64,000 bases of DNA from Pseudopyrenochaeta lycopersici (taxonomy: Eukaryota > Ascomycota > Dothideomycetes > Pleosporales > Pseudopyrenochaetaceae): positions 124,001 to 188,000 of the forward strand of contig NHZP01000008.1 in NCBI GenBank assembly GCA_003313425.1, read 5' to 3'. The notes below the pieces were generated by a model, which saw only the letters and a list, made by a program, of their open reading frames with translations, was not told the DNA's origin and searched no databases. Below, in pieces: positions 32,723-44,533 of the stretch (position 1 is its first letter; each line of letters begins with the position of its first letter). Position numbers and translations under genes: made by a program.

Positions 32723-33698
32723 ATGGAGCCGGCGAGCTTTGAAGCTGTCCACCACCCATCCTCCTCGCCGGCGTGTGATGGGGCAAAACCCGCCACCGCT
32801 CGTCCAGAGCGCAGCAGCGTCGTCCCGCCCTACTGGCAGAGGCACGAGCGCAACGCAAGCCGTTTGAGTTCGTACTCGACCGACAACGGCCGCCCCGCGC
32901 CCATTGGGCTCGAGGACCACACCGACGAGGGCTCTGACCACTGCAAGGTTCTGTGGGCGAAAGGCGTAACCATTGATGATTACGTCGTCGTCAGCGGGAC
33001 CGCTCCCGGCCTGGGGGCTTACGTTGTCTGGAACTGCACTGTTGAGACGCTGGATGTAAGTTCCCGAGAGCCGCATGCTGAAGCTGCAGTTCACCCGATC
33101 CACCTGTTGCATGCGCTGGACGCTTCCCCGCATCCAATCGATCGACTTTCTTTTTTCTTCCAAGATGGTTGTTTCATGCAGAGCGTCCACGACGAGGCTA
33201 GGAGATTGCACCGTGTGCCGTCTCGTCCAAAAATTGATGAACTGCCATGGAACCCCCCAACTAACGTGCTGCAGGGCGGCCCCATGAAGATACGGAAGAG
33301 GTTGGTTTCTGAAACACTTGGATTGTTTTCCTTCTGACCACGTTGTAGATATTCAGAGTTTGAAGACCTGCGAGCCAAGCTTGTCCAAACCTTCCCTCAG
33401 GCCGTGGGCTCCATGCCACAGTTCCCACCCAAGTCCGTAATCTGTAAGTCACATGTGCCTCTCCATGCACCCCACTTTTCCTCGTCTCTATCCACCAATA
33501 CTGACTTGTGCGGTATAGCTCGGTTCCGACCCAGGTTTCTAGAAAAGCGGAAGCAGGGCCTCTCGTACTTCTTGAAGTTGGTCACTATCTAATCGATAAA
33601 CGGCACTAGCGAATATCGACTGACCTATTATTAGCTGCATCTTGCTCAACCCGGAGTTTGCTGGTAGTCCGGTGTTGAAAGAATTTCTCTTCTCGTGA
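32723..33698 (+). CDS. PX-domain phosphoinositide-binding protein (Ypt35-like)
   Basis: Five exons (32723-33055, 33275-33300, 33349-33443, 33519-33576, 33635-33698) join in phase to 191 aa; the second is a 26-nt micro-exon. The last about 110 residues form a PX domain: start at WAKGVTIDDYVVVSG, the phosphoinositide-contacting KRYSEFEDLRAKL, the proline-rich PQFPPKSV loop, and RFLEKRKQGLSYFL. The C-terminal NPEFAGSPVLKEFL is the usual end. The N-terminal third is low-complexity. Size and layout match Ypt35-type proteins of endosome/vacuole membranes, which bind PI3P and recruit partners such as Vps13. Assignment to Ypt35 is by domain layout only. Confidence 0.88.
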
Positions 33699-34475
33699 TT
33701 ATTTGCCTCGCATATAGGGGGAGTTTTGATATTTCGATATATTGCAGTATAGCACTAGTGGCAAGAGCGTGGGAGCACCGTGCCAGTGGGTAGAATAGCG
33801 TCTAAGCCTTGCCGGATCAGAATCCACACGACCCCAGTCACTGACGGCCGGATATAACGGCTACTCCAGAGCTTGTGCAGTACGCGAAGGAGCCAAATTC
33901 TCCATATCAGGTCGCCCTTTCTCTTCGCCATCTGCCTTTAATTTAGCGCCCCAAGCTCAAGCGATGCTGTACATATGGGCCTTGTATATAGTACGGCATG
34001 GCAAATAATTATTGGAGCTCTAGGTCACTTACAGAAGTCTGAGCTTGTCGGGGCTGTAGAGGATTGCTTGCTTGCTTGCTTGCTCAGTATGGGTTGCTCG
34101 TGAATTCCAAAGACTCTCGGATGTGATTGGCTGGCGCCCCATGTGGCGTGGGACTATTTCCAGTATTTCGGAGTTGCTGTACTTGGATTGGCCGATATTG
34201 GTGCTAAATCGCAGAAGCATATCATGGACAGTAAGGCTCTGCTACGAAGCTTAATCTGACTGCAATTGTGGTTTGCGTACAGTGCTGCAGCGTAGGAGTC
34301 GCGCAGGTGCAGCAGGTCGCCTGCCAAACCAGCCCGGACGAGCTCTGCGAGTTGACCACCCCCTAACGGCTTCGCGTTTTGCCTTGACCCATCCCAGCGC
34401 GACACTCAATGGCAGGCCAGCGAACCAATGGCTGAAAGATGACCCTGCGCAACGCGAACAGGACTAATCAATACC
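33699..34475. other. Intergenic region with microsatellite
   Basis: 3' flank of the PX gene and promoter of the SAS4-domain gene. Contains a (TTGC)5 repeat and otherwise no gene-like frame. Confidence 0.5.
34064..34083. repeat. (TTGC)5 microsatellite
   Basis: Five perfect copies of a tetranucleotide in the intergenic region. Confidence 0.9.
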
Positions 34476-35998
34476 ATGGCCCACGTCGTTCGGCCTCCGT
34501 TGCGGGCATCGACTGACCGGCGAACAAGACTGACTCTCTCGCCCGTCGCGCCTGACGACGCTGCCCACCGCAACAACACGGCCATCACCACGCGACGGGC
34601 CTCGCACATCAACCTCGCGCCTGCCAAACAGCCGCCGCCGACGCGCATCAACAGCAGAAAGCGCCCAGCCACTGCCCTGACACCAGACCCGACCGACACA
34701 AGACCTCCCACCAAGATCGCCGTTACACAACCACATGGCGAGCTCCTGCGCATCACAAACGGTGTCGCCGCCCCGCTGGGCATCGACGCCGACCAGGTGC
34801 GATCCGGCACCTCCACGCCACGCCCAGGCAGCGCCGGCAAGCTCTCCGTCCCCGCCCCAGGCAGCTCCACCTCGCAGGACAAGAGGAGCTTGAGGAGCCA
34901 CGACGGCGGATCACGACTCAAAAGCGACCTTGCAATCTACTTCTCAAACTATGACGACATCATAGCCGGCGCCCCCAAGCCCGCTGGTACGTCTCTCATC
35001 CCACGTTCAACTGCACAATTGCCTGACGCTTGCATACAGAGTTGCTTGACCTCGAGACGCCCATCTACATAGTCGACGAGCCCACCAAATCAAAGACGCC
35101 CGCGCCTGCCACGCCTGAACCTTCGCGAGCCTCAATTAGCCCCTCACGATCACGCAAGTCCAAGGGCAGCTCACCGCTACGCAAAACCTCAATCACCTCC
35201 CTACCGCCAGCGCAATCCTCGACCACCTTCCAGGTCCTCGACTACTCATCCGTAGCGAGACACATCCGCTACAATGACGGCGAAGACCCCCTTGCCGACT
35301 CGTTTTACTTCACACAACACCGCCGTGCCGAGCGGAAAGAGAAGCAGCTCCGCAACATCGAGAAGGAGCGTGCCATGCATGAGAAGGTGCAACTGGAGCG
35401 GCTACTCGATGGCCTGCAAGGCCCTGACTGGCTCAAGGTCATGGGGATAACCGGTGTCACTGACGGCGACAGGAAAGACTGGGACCCGAAGCGAAACTAT
35501 TTTGTCAAGGAAGTCGAGGCTCTGGTCGATAAGTTCCGCGTATGGAAGGAAGAGGAGAAGCGATTACGCACCGAGAAGGAAGCCGCCCTTGCCGCAAGGG
35601 AAGAAGACGACGAGGATGAAGAGAGCGAGGAGTCGGACGCCGTCTTGGCCAATGGCCGTGAACCACCACCTCCTCGACATCATCCCAAAACGCCAGAACC
35701 CCCAAAACCTCGACGGCCACCACGGCCCCACGGCTTCCTCTTACCCTTCATAGCCCCCGAACCTGTAGCACCCTTCCAATCCTTCTACGCAAAACCACAT
35801 CTTAGAGCCGCCGCGCTGGGAAAGCATAGACATGGACGCAATGCGAGTGCATTCGGCTTGTCGATACCGGAGTTTGAGGAGGCAGACTTTGAGCCCCCAG
35901 AGGATTATGTTGATCCCCAATTCCTAAGAGACAATGCGAGACAGCGGAGGCGAAGGAAGAGGGAGAGCGGTGTGACTGCGCAGCCAGGCTCCCAGTAA
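34476..35998 (+). CDS. SAS4-domain chromatin protein (SAS acetyltransferase subunit-like)
   Basis: Two exons (34476-34986, 35040-35998; intron GTACGT...TACAG) encode 489 aa. The first 170 residues are disordered, basic and Pro/Ser/Thr-rich. The conserved block at about residues 245-370 (VLDYSSVARHIRYNDGEDPL, then RRAERKEKQLRNIEKERAM, DWLKVMGITGV and FVKEVEALVDKF) matches the SAS4 domain, the subunit that links the Sas2 MYST acetyltransferase to its partners for H4K16 acetylation in yeast. A predicted coiled, highly charged helix follows (EEEKRLRTEKEAALAAREED), then a Pro-rich segment and a very basic C-terminus (RQRRRRKRES). Expected to be nuclear. Confidence 0.85.
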
Positions 35999-36988
35999 CA
36001 CCCACTGTGGCTGCGCATTATTTCTTCTTCCAATCCTTCCTCTTTTCCGGGTATACCCTTTTTTAACAACTACACAAGGCTCGGCAAAGAAATGCCGACA
36101 TATGCCAGTGGCGTTTTTCTATTGGTTTCTCAGATGATGGGCTTTTTTCTTTTCTTTTTTTTTCTTTCCATGTGATCCTCTCCCAATGGAAGTCGGGTAG
36201 AGATGTGTGGGTGAGCCATGGGAGATGCATTGTACACTTTGTACTTGTACGCTATCGCTTACTGAGAAAAATCCAAAAAGCTTGCAATTCTCCGATCTTC
36301 GTTTTCGCTCTTTTTGAGATGTGCAATATGTTGTTGAGGTCTTTAGGACGGTTGTTTGGTCGAGCTGGGAGAGGTAGGGAAGGCACTGTGGAAAGTATCA
36401 TTACTGTCAAGATTATTCAGGCCATTTGCCAAATGCAAACGTTCGAGCTAAAGGCTTTGAGAGTGAGAAGCACCTCCATTGTCTTCGAATCGTTTGTCAT
36501 CATTCCCTAGCCATGTATTGCTTACAGAATTCTTCACAACGCAGTCACGACGACACGTCGAAACGTGAGAAAATGAAGTGTGGACAATGGCTTCCTGCGT
36601 TGGGAAAATGCTCAAAACTAGCTACGTCGCTTTCTCAAGGATGGCCGTAAATCAGACAGCATGTAAGATACCGACAAAGCTATCATGGTTCAGGAAGAAG
36701 GCATGACTGGGGCAGCTCATGGTTCGCCGTCGCTTGCGGTATTGCCTAATCTGAAGTGAAATCATTTCCAGTAGGCAAACAAACAAATACTGCAGCCTCA
36801 GCGTTTAATAAAGTACCGTGAAGGTCGCTCTTCACTTCTTACACTCTAAAAACCACTTATATACCCACAAAGTCATTTCTCTGGGTCACTCCCATCTAAT
36901 TAACGCTTGCTTCTCAACTCAGTATCCTACAGTTCAACTACGTCCGATACAGCTCCCCAAATTTCTTTCCTGTTTGCCCTGTACTTGC
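35999..36988. other. Intergenic region
   Basis: Downstream flank of the SAS4-domain gene and promoter of the next gene. A pyrimidine-rich stretch (36140-36170) is present. Short frames here are not similar to known proteins. Confidence 0.5.
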
Positions 36989-37866
36989 ATGGACTACTAC
37001 TCGTGTCCAATCGAAGAACTGCACAAAGAGATCCGACGTCGCGGCTATGCCCCTGTGGGCACCTGCGACCAGCTCAGTGAAAGTTTGAAGAAAGACGAGG
37101 AAACCAGGAATGCGGAAGCGACAACAGTGAATACAATGCATCTGGGACTCTTCATACCGCGAGAGTGCAATGTGACTCGGACTGCCGAGTTCGGGGACAC
37201 GACGGCGCCCAGCTTACTAATCAATGAGAGTGAGTGTGAACGGAGGCGTTGGTAGTCTGTTATGAGGCTGATCAATTGCCAGAGATTATTTACTGGACAA
37301 TGAATACATTCTTCCCGACGCTGCAGCTCTTTTTCGAATCCGGGCGTTCATGTACGATCGAAGGAGCGCGGCTGTCCAATGCCAGCATTGGCCTCGATCC
37401 AAGGCTTCGCTTCCGACTTACAGACTGCACGCATGATGAAGATGGTTGTCTGACCAGGACTACCGTACCAGAGAGGTTCGCGCGCTCAGGCATTGGCCTG
37501 ATCATCAAAGAGGCTCTAATTGCGAGGCGGACAAGCATTGCAGTGAAGCCAGTGAAGCCGCCAGACGACCATGCACACTCATTCAGTCTGCCACTCTCTA
37601 CTATCGCACAAGAGACTCATATCGTGGTCGGACTGAGATTCGAGGGTATGAGCAAGATGGGCTATGTATGGGCCAAAACCAAGACGCCATCCGGATGCGA
37701 GAACAAGATTTGGGGCGACGTGAGGATTGCTGGCCTGAGAGAAGATGTACCGGCTCCACTTCTGGGTTACGTTGAACAAAGCATCAAGCCTGGATACCAA
37801 GCGACTGTGGTACGAAAGGAGAGCATGATCAGTGCAAACGCCAGACAGACAGGACAATACCGATGA
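36989..37866 (+). CDS. Hypothetical protein with N-terminal SAP-like motif
   Basis: Two exons (36989-37229, 37283-37866; 53-bp intron GTGAGT...TGCCAG) encode 274 aa. The first 35 residues (CPIEELHKEIRRRGYAPVG, then CDQLSESLKKDEE) resemble the helix-extended-helix SAP motif, which binds DNA in chromatin proteins. The rest has no recognisable domain; it is mixed alpha/beta in composition, without signal peptide or membrane segment. Met1 at 36989 is the first ATG that keeps the SAP-like motif near the N-terminus. Function unknown. Confidence 0.7.
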
Positions 37867-38543
37867 CTCCTTAAACCAGCCTGAAGGGTGGCGGATGTCG
37901 TTAAGACTTGGCTACATTAGGTAACTTGGAATAGTCATATATATCTGACGGTATGTTTTTGAAGCTATGCTTGCTTGCTAGGCTTAGTAAAACAAGTACA
38001 GATGTTCGGCGAAAATACCAATGTCCGCATGCTGACAATACTTCGGCTTTGGCATTGCATTGGACAGACATGAACAGGATAAAATTCTGCGAAGAGTAAT
38101 CCAAAAATTACTAATTACAGCATCGTTGAAAATACTGCGTTGATCGGTGTGAGTATAACAATACACGGCTGGAGATGCCTTTCGCAGATTCACCTAAAGC
38201 TTGGCTTGTAGTTTGCCCTGAATGGAGCCAGTACCTGATTGGACGATGCCTTTACAAAGCAGCCATGTGTACAGGGTAAGCCTAACACATCCGAGCAATG
38301 CGAGTAATTCCGGGCGACTATAGGACGAATGGAAGGTGCTCGAAGTGGGGTACTAGGTCTGCGTGGATACCAGGCACTGCTATAAAGAGACTTACCGCCG
38401 TTGTTGCATGTGGTAGATACAATCAGGTCCAACAAGTTAGGTTCTTAGAACTAGAATCCCAGTCAGAAGACCTGAGATCACTTCTCGATATTCGCTTACA
38501 TCTCGCAGGTACATCCATAATCACAGCAACACAAACAATCGCA
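37867..38543. other. Intergenic region
   Basis: Promoter of the EthD gene. No other coding or repeat signal was recognised. Confidence 0.5.
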
Positions 38544-38855
38544 ATGCCTGGTGCCCAAGTACTCGTCGCCTACCCGCGCAAAGATGGCGCCACCTTCGAC
38601 AAAGAGTACTACGTTTCTACACACATGCCACTTGTCCAAAAGCACTGGGGGAAGCATGGCCTCAAATCTTACGCTGTGAGCGAGCTCAATGCCGATGGGC
38701 CATACAGTTATGTTGTTGTCATGCAGTTTGAGAGCTACGAGGGCTTTGCCGCGGCGGCCGCGGATCCAGACGCCAAGGCAGTCGGTGACGATGTTCCGAA
38801 TTTTAGCAATGAGCCACCTGTACTGCTACACGGCCCGATTATTGGTAGTGGTTAG
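38544..38855 (+). CDS. EthD-domain protein
   Basis: A single-exon 103-aa protein of the EthD/dimeric alpha-beta barrel family. Seen are the strand-1 segment VLVAYPRKDGATFDKEYYVSTHMPLVQKHWG (start VLVAYPRK, end HMPLVQKHWG), with the family His in STHMPL, and the strand FVVV-like YSYVVVMQFESYEGFAAA followed by DDVPNFSNEPPVL. EthD was named from the ethyl-tert-butyl-ether degradation cluster of Rhodococcus; relatives occur as accessory or catalytic proteins in degradation and polyketide clusters. It lies just upstream of the CoA-ligase gene, same strand, 306 bp apart. Confidence 0.85.
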   Translation: MPGAQVLVAYPRKDGATFDKEYYVSTHMPLVQKHWGKHGLKSYAVSELNADGPYSYVVVMQFESYEGFAAAAADPDAKAVGDDVPNFSNEPPVLLHGPIIGSG

Positions 38856-39161
38856 ACTGGGCTTTGACGCGGTGATGTGGATTTTTGTTGCATGGAGGAA
38901 AGCGGAGATAGGATGTGGGGTAGCTGTGGCATGCGAAGTAGCTATGGCGGAAGTGCCCCGCAGTCCGCAGCCTTCCGAGGCATGTGTCCAACATATTCGG
39001 TCGTTTCGTAGACCAATGCATGACTATTACCGACCGAGTCGGCTACTTGCTGACGTTGCTCTCGACATAGGAAGCAAAATGTACTCCTCATTTCCAATAT
39101 TCACAATTTGCCCAGAACCAGGACTACAAGTCTTCGGCCCTTTCAGCCACAAATCGTCACT
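38856..39161. other. Promoter of the CoA-ligase gene
   Basis: Short spacer between the EthD and CoA-ligase genes; nothing else seen. Confidence 0.45.
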
Positions 39162-41036
39162 ATGCCGTTTCTGGCTGAGGAACATATTGCTATTCCAAAC
39201 AAGGACCTCTTGTCTTGGATGTTCGATGAGCAGCGTTATGACCAAGATTCACCTGTGCGCTCGTACGGATGGACCTGAAGATTGCTGGAACTGACATTGG
39301 TAGATTTATGTCGATGCTGCGGACCCACAACGAACTATATCCTCACGCCAAGCGAGGAACATCACCAGAAAGCTATGTGCTGGCTTCAAGTCGATAGGGT
39401 TGGAGAGAGGGGACTGTGTTTGCTTGCTTTCGTTCAATGATGTGCGTCTCCATCTCCAAACGACCCATATCACCCACCCATTTCCCAGATAATTATCCGA
39501 GCATGGCACACGACTTATAGCCCATATCACATCACATGACTGACCATGGCAGATCTACTATTCCATGGCTTTTGTGGGCATTCTTTCCTTTGGTGGTATC
39601 TTCGCTGGCGTCAATCCCTCACATACTCCTTTCGAATTAACACATGCCTTCAAAACCGCAGAAGTCAAAGCGCTCATTGTCGAACAAGAGCTCTTGCCAA
39701 ATGCTCTAAAAGCCGCAGTGCAAGCGAATATCCCGCTTTCCAACATTTTTGTCTTTGATCATCACACGTCCGTCGCGGTGCCGTGGTCTGAGAGCGAAGT
39801 GTGGGGTGATGGCCAGGAGAAGGGGTTGAAGAGCTGGAGGTTTCTCATGGACCATGGCGAGGACGATTGGGAAAGATGGGAAGATGAGGAGAGGAGTAAG
39901 AAGACCACAGCTGCGAGATTGTTTAGCAGTGGGACGACGGGGCTGCCGAAAGCCGTTGAGATGACGCATTACAATTTCATTGCACAGCATACAATGGTAT
40001 TGGAGTATAAGCCAAGAGATTACGAGGTAGCTTCGAATGGCTCGGTAAATCCAAGAAATTTAGAACTAACATGAAACAGGTTGTCAGATTATTGTGCACA
40101 CCAATGTTCCACGTTAGCAACGTTCCACGGGCTCACACAAGTCCACTGCGCGGCGGCATGAAAACATATGTTATGCGCCGCTTCGAACTGGAATCATGGA
40201 TGCGGAATATTGAGCGTTTTCAGATCACCGAGGCAAACATGGTGCCTCCGATGGTCATACAGGTTATCAATTCGCCACTCACCAAGAGATATTCTTTATC
40301 CTCGATTCGATACTCATGGGTAGGCGCTGCGCCTCTCGCGGCTGAACCACAAGCAAGATACAAAGCACTGTTACGACAAGATACACCGTTCAATCAGGTC
40401 TGGGGAATGAGTGAGACGAGCTGCATTGCAACAATGATTCACTACCCCGAGCACGATCCCACCGGCTCGGTAGGACGTTTTCTGCCAAACATGGATGCAA
40501 AGTTGGTTGATGATGATGGAAATGATATCACAGATTACGATGTCGCAGGTGAGCTGTGTGCAAGAGGGCCACTAATCGTAAAAGGCTACTTCAACAACCC
40601 TGAAGCAAATCGGCTCGCGTGGGATGAAGATGGATACTTCCACACCGGCGACATTGCGATTCGTAAACGTGAGAACGGGTTGTGGTATATTGTTGATCGA
40701 AAGAAAGAGCTCATCAAGGTCCGTGGCTTCCAAGTCGCGCCTGCAGAGTTGGAAGGCGTACTCCTATCGCATCCGGACATTAGTGACGCAGCAGTTATTG
40801 GCATTCCAGCGGGCGAAGCAGGCAGTGAATTACCAAGAGGGTACATTGTACTCAAGAAAGGAAGCTCCCTCAGCGAAGCAGATGTGCAAGCGTATATTAA
40901 AGGGACACTGGCCGGCTACAAGCAGCTTGTTGGCGGTGTGAAGTTTATGGATGCAATACCGAAGAATGCATCTGGCAAGATCTTGAAGAAGGATATGAAA
41001 GAATTCGCGAAGAAGGAGATGGGTGCTAAGTTATAG
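39162..41036 (+). CDS. 4-coumarate:CoA ligase-like acyl-CoA synthetase, probably peroxisomal
   Basis: ATP-dependent adenylate-forming enzyme that would activate an aryl or fatty carboxylic acid to its CoA thioester. Four exons (39162-39254, 39304-39441, 39553-40026, 40080-41036) give 553 aa, the usual 4CL length. The N-terminus begins in the conserved AEEHIAIPNKDLLSWMF. The P-loop-like SSGTTGLPKAVEMTH starts at about residue 202, then WGMSETS, GELCARGPLIVKGY, DGYFHTGDIA and the C-terminal PKNASGKILKKDM with the catalytic Lys. The last three residues AKL form a type 1 peroxisomal targeting signal. The 111-bp third intron (39442-39552) is longer than its neighbours but in phase. Phenylpropanoid beta-oxidation is a plausible role. 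Confidence 0.92.
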
Positions 41037-41831
41037 ACTTTCAACTATCTGATCACGATTCCTGGTGTCGAGGGGTTGTTAGAATGGCAATATTCATAGG
41101 CCATTGCAACTTTCTCAGGTTTGGAGGATGACCTCTACAATACGCGCTTAAGATGCAATACAGCATAGTCATTGGCTCGCATAAGGGATAATGCATATCA
41201 CACTATATTCCTATTGCATGAGATTTCCAGGATCTATGTCCTTGATCGATTATAACTGTAACAGGTGAAGAAAGTGAATTGTAACATAGATTGAGTTCGG
41301 GCCAGCACAAGAGGAGAGTAGATGGAGCATTGTATCAATACTGTTTCTGCGTCAACATAGCCAGTACGCTGACAATGACTCTTTCCAAGGGGATGTTTTT
41401 ATGCTTATTTCATACCACTTCCTTTGACAAAATAGCCTAATATTGTGGGCGTACCACATCCTGCCCAATTTTTGTCCAGCCGGTTCTGCATCCTGTTTGT
41501 TTTGCTGGAATAATCAAAAATGCGAATTGAAAAACAGGTCTCTAAAAGTGTATTTGATTGGTTGATGAGGTCAATTTCCCAAATAAAGACCGAGAAAGCT
41601 GGAAGAAGGACATGGAGACATTGATGTCAGAGGAGGGGACGTTCGGAAGTTAACCGAGGCTAACCACTTTGTGCGCCAGAACGTATAACATCGAGCGCGG
41701 TTTTCCTCCAACCTACAAGCGTGCAGACTCAAATCAGAACATACCGCCGTAAAAGTACAGAAGATAGACGAAGTTTGCTTTCATGAAGCCGTCACATTCG
41801 AGAATCACGTGAGTTGCTTAACACGCGAGAT
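41037..41831. other. Promoter region of Zn2Cys6 regulator
   Basis: Contains one perfect CGG-N7-CCG element (41644-41656) about 175 bp before the regulator start. Otherwise AT-balanced and without gene-like frames. Confidence 0.55.
41644..41656. promoter_or_regulatory. CGG-N7-CCG element upstream of regulator
   Basis: CGGAAGTTAACCG; its reverse complement CGGTTAACTTCCG is identical over all 13 bases to the element at 46368-46380. Consistent with autoregulation of the regulator that starts at 41832. Confidence 0.65.
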
Positions 41832-44303
41832 ATGGCCAGTAGTGTAAGCCAGAAGCGTCACCCCAAAAAGAGCGCCTTTTCTTGTGAAGCATGCCGAAAG
41901 CGAAAGGTGTGTAATTTCCCGAATTAGAAATGTTACCCACAGTAGCGCCAATATCCATTTGTAGGTAAAATGCGATGCCAAACATCCAATCTGTGATCGG
42001 TGCAAGATTCGAGAGGATACATGCATATATAAGCTGTAAGAATACTAATCTCTTTTTCTATAATGCTTGCCACGCTTGTGAGAGAGATGTCATACTCTTC
42101 AAGTTATATTGAAGGACGAAATACTCATTCTATAATTAATACTTATTTGGAGCAGATCCCCAACCCTGTCATACACACAGCGGCTCGAGGAGCAAGTCGC
42201 ACAACTTGAAGCTGCGCTTTCTGTGGCTAGAGGAGCCGCAGGCGAATCTCAGATTAATGCTTCTCCGATTAATCAAAGTCCGATATTAGAAGCTCAGCCT
42301 TCGCCAGGTCCACCAAGAGTAGAAGAAAACCTAAGAGTTGAAGAAGATGGAAGGCTATATTTTCATGGATCGACCAGTCTATTCCAGCTGCCCGGCAGTA
42401 CACGACAACATGTAGTCGACGAAAATCAAGCAGAGCAAGAGACGGCTGCCAAGAAAGAAAGCTTGATTAACAGCGCTTGGCGTGAACGAGCATACGAAAA
42501 GCTCGCAGATATACCTGTGAGATATACTTGCCAGTATTCGAATTCGATACTAGGCTAATCCGGCTACAGGAACCATTTCGTTCACTTCTAGATTCCCATT
42601 TCTGCTGGATCCAGCCGCTCTTCAACTTCGTATACAGACCAGCGTTCACTCGTACGTAAATCCCTCCTCACACACCTATATTACTGACCCTATAGGTCAG
42701 GCGATATGAAGAGTGGAGGTCCTTACTTTTCACAGGCGCTCTTGAACACAATTCTTTCCCATTCTGTTCGGTGGTGTCGTGGTGAACCAGGTATGGACCA
42801 ACTGCTCGCCCCGTTCGACAATGGGGCAGTTTTTGCGAAGGATGCAGTCAAATATCTTTTCGAAGATATACAACATGGAAATACTAAAGTACCCACAGTC
42901 CAGGCACTCCTTCTGCTCAGCGCCCAAGAATGTGGTTGTGGCAATCGAACTCAAGCTTGGCTTTACAGCGGCATGGCTTTTCGGCTAATCGATGATATGG
43001 GAATTTGTGTTGACGGGAAAAGATACGCAGACGCAGGTCACTTTTCCATTGAAGATATTGAGATTCGAAATCGCTTGTTTTGGAGCTGTTATTTCTGGGA
43101 CAAGCTTATATCACTTTATTTTGGCCGATCCCCCTTGATCCAGAACTCAGAGATTAGTCCTCCACGAGTTCTAAGTAGGTTTTTTGCTTCCGTATCAGTA
43201 GATTTAACTAACCCGTGTCAGTGGACGATACGGCTGAAATCGAAGCCTGGACGCCGCATGGTCTGTTGTTTCCAAATTACCCACCGAAGCAGGCGCACTC
43301 AATCTCTTGTTTCATCCAGATGTGTGCGCTTGCAGAAATTTTGAACCAGATCCTCATGCATCTTCATAGTCCTTCCCGAAAACTTTCTCCCTCCCGCGCC
43401 TACCAATGTGCTCTCACAGAAAGTTTGAAGCTACGAGATTGGTGGCGGGGCCTTCCCGATCACCTGAAAATTAACCTTGTTGCATTGCCACTGGATTGTC
43501 CTCCGAGCCATATTGTGACACTGAAGTAAGTTTTACGGAAGCTGAATTTGTAGGGTGCATTCTTGGCTAAAATGATTTCTAGCTGTCTCTACCATACAAT
43601 CAACATATTACTGAATCGCGCAAAATTGAAGCTCAGCCGGGAACCAGAATTGGCAACCGCAATAGCCGAGCACAATCCATTGATACAATGTGTCTCGTCG
43701 GCAACTTCCATTGTCACCCTATTTGATTCATACGATCGCACTTTTGGAGGCGGCCACGTAGTCCTAAGCTTAGCCTATAGCGTCTACACCGCTGCATCAA
43801 TATTTTTACTCGAGGTCCAAGCAGTAGGTCGCGCTGCACCAAGCACTCTAGATAGTCTTGCATTTTGCGTAGGAGTTCTAGAGCGGCTCCGAGAAACCAA
43901 TCCAGGTACTTCTCCCAATCGCGATGTGAAGCATTATTGATAAAGTATTCTAGTCATTGGAACAGCCTTGAAATTAATATCAGAGGAGCTTCAAGCGCTT
44001 GGATTCCAACCCCCAGACTTGCGGTCAACGTCGGCCAATGACGCGAACCAGGGATTTATGGCTCGACCTTTGGTGCCCATACCGATTGATTATGGTTCTG
44101 TTTCATCAGTTCCTAGGTTTCCGTTAACCGGATCTTTCGAACAATATGAGGAAACAGTGCTACTCGATCTGTCTTATCTAAATGGTCAGCTGGAAGGCTC
44201 TATGAGCTATAATTTATTGGACATGCCGCCAGAGACCTATGAAGCATTCTCACAGATTGAGCCAATCAGTGTAATTATGAATCCTGGATTTGATATATCG
44301 TAA
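41832..44303 (+). CDS. Zn(II)2Cys6 transcription factor, candidate regulator of transporter/amidohydrolase group
   Basis: Eight exons (41832-41906, 41965-42035, 42156-42516, 42570-42651, 42701-43174, 43222-43525, 43583-43905, 43954-44303) join in phase to 679 aa. The zinc cluster is split by the first intron: Cys18, 21, 28, 35, 38 and 45 (SCEACRKRK, VKCDAKHPICDRCK). A coiled-coil heptad segment follows at once (YTQRLEEQVAQLEAALS), as in dimeric factors that bind inverted CGG pairs. The fungal-specific regulatory domain spans about residues 185-520 (FRSLLDSHFCWIQPLF, RNRLFWSCYFWDKLISLYFGR). The C-terminus is acidic and hydrophobic, as in an activation region. The gene is convergent with the MFS transporter. 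Confidence 0.9.
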
Positions 44304-44533
44304 CAGTGGGAGAGCTCAAATTCGTTGAATGTTACCCAAGATGTACTACCCATTGCGCTCATAGCCTTAGTATTTATACATCATAACAATCCGTCAAAAT
44401 GCTTCCACAATTCAGTTGTGATGGTATTGTTTCGTGAAATGAACGTACACAAGTACTGAATTGCACTCATTAGCAATACTTGATCTTTTACTCTAGAGAC
44501 ATAGAAATAATATGCCATCTGACAAGCTAAGCT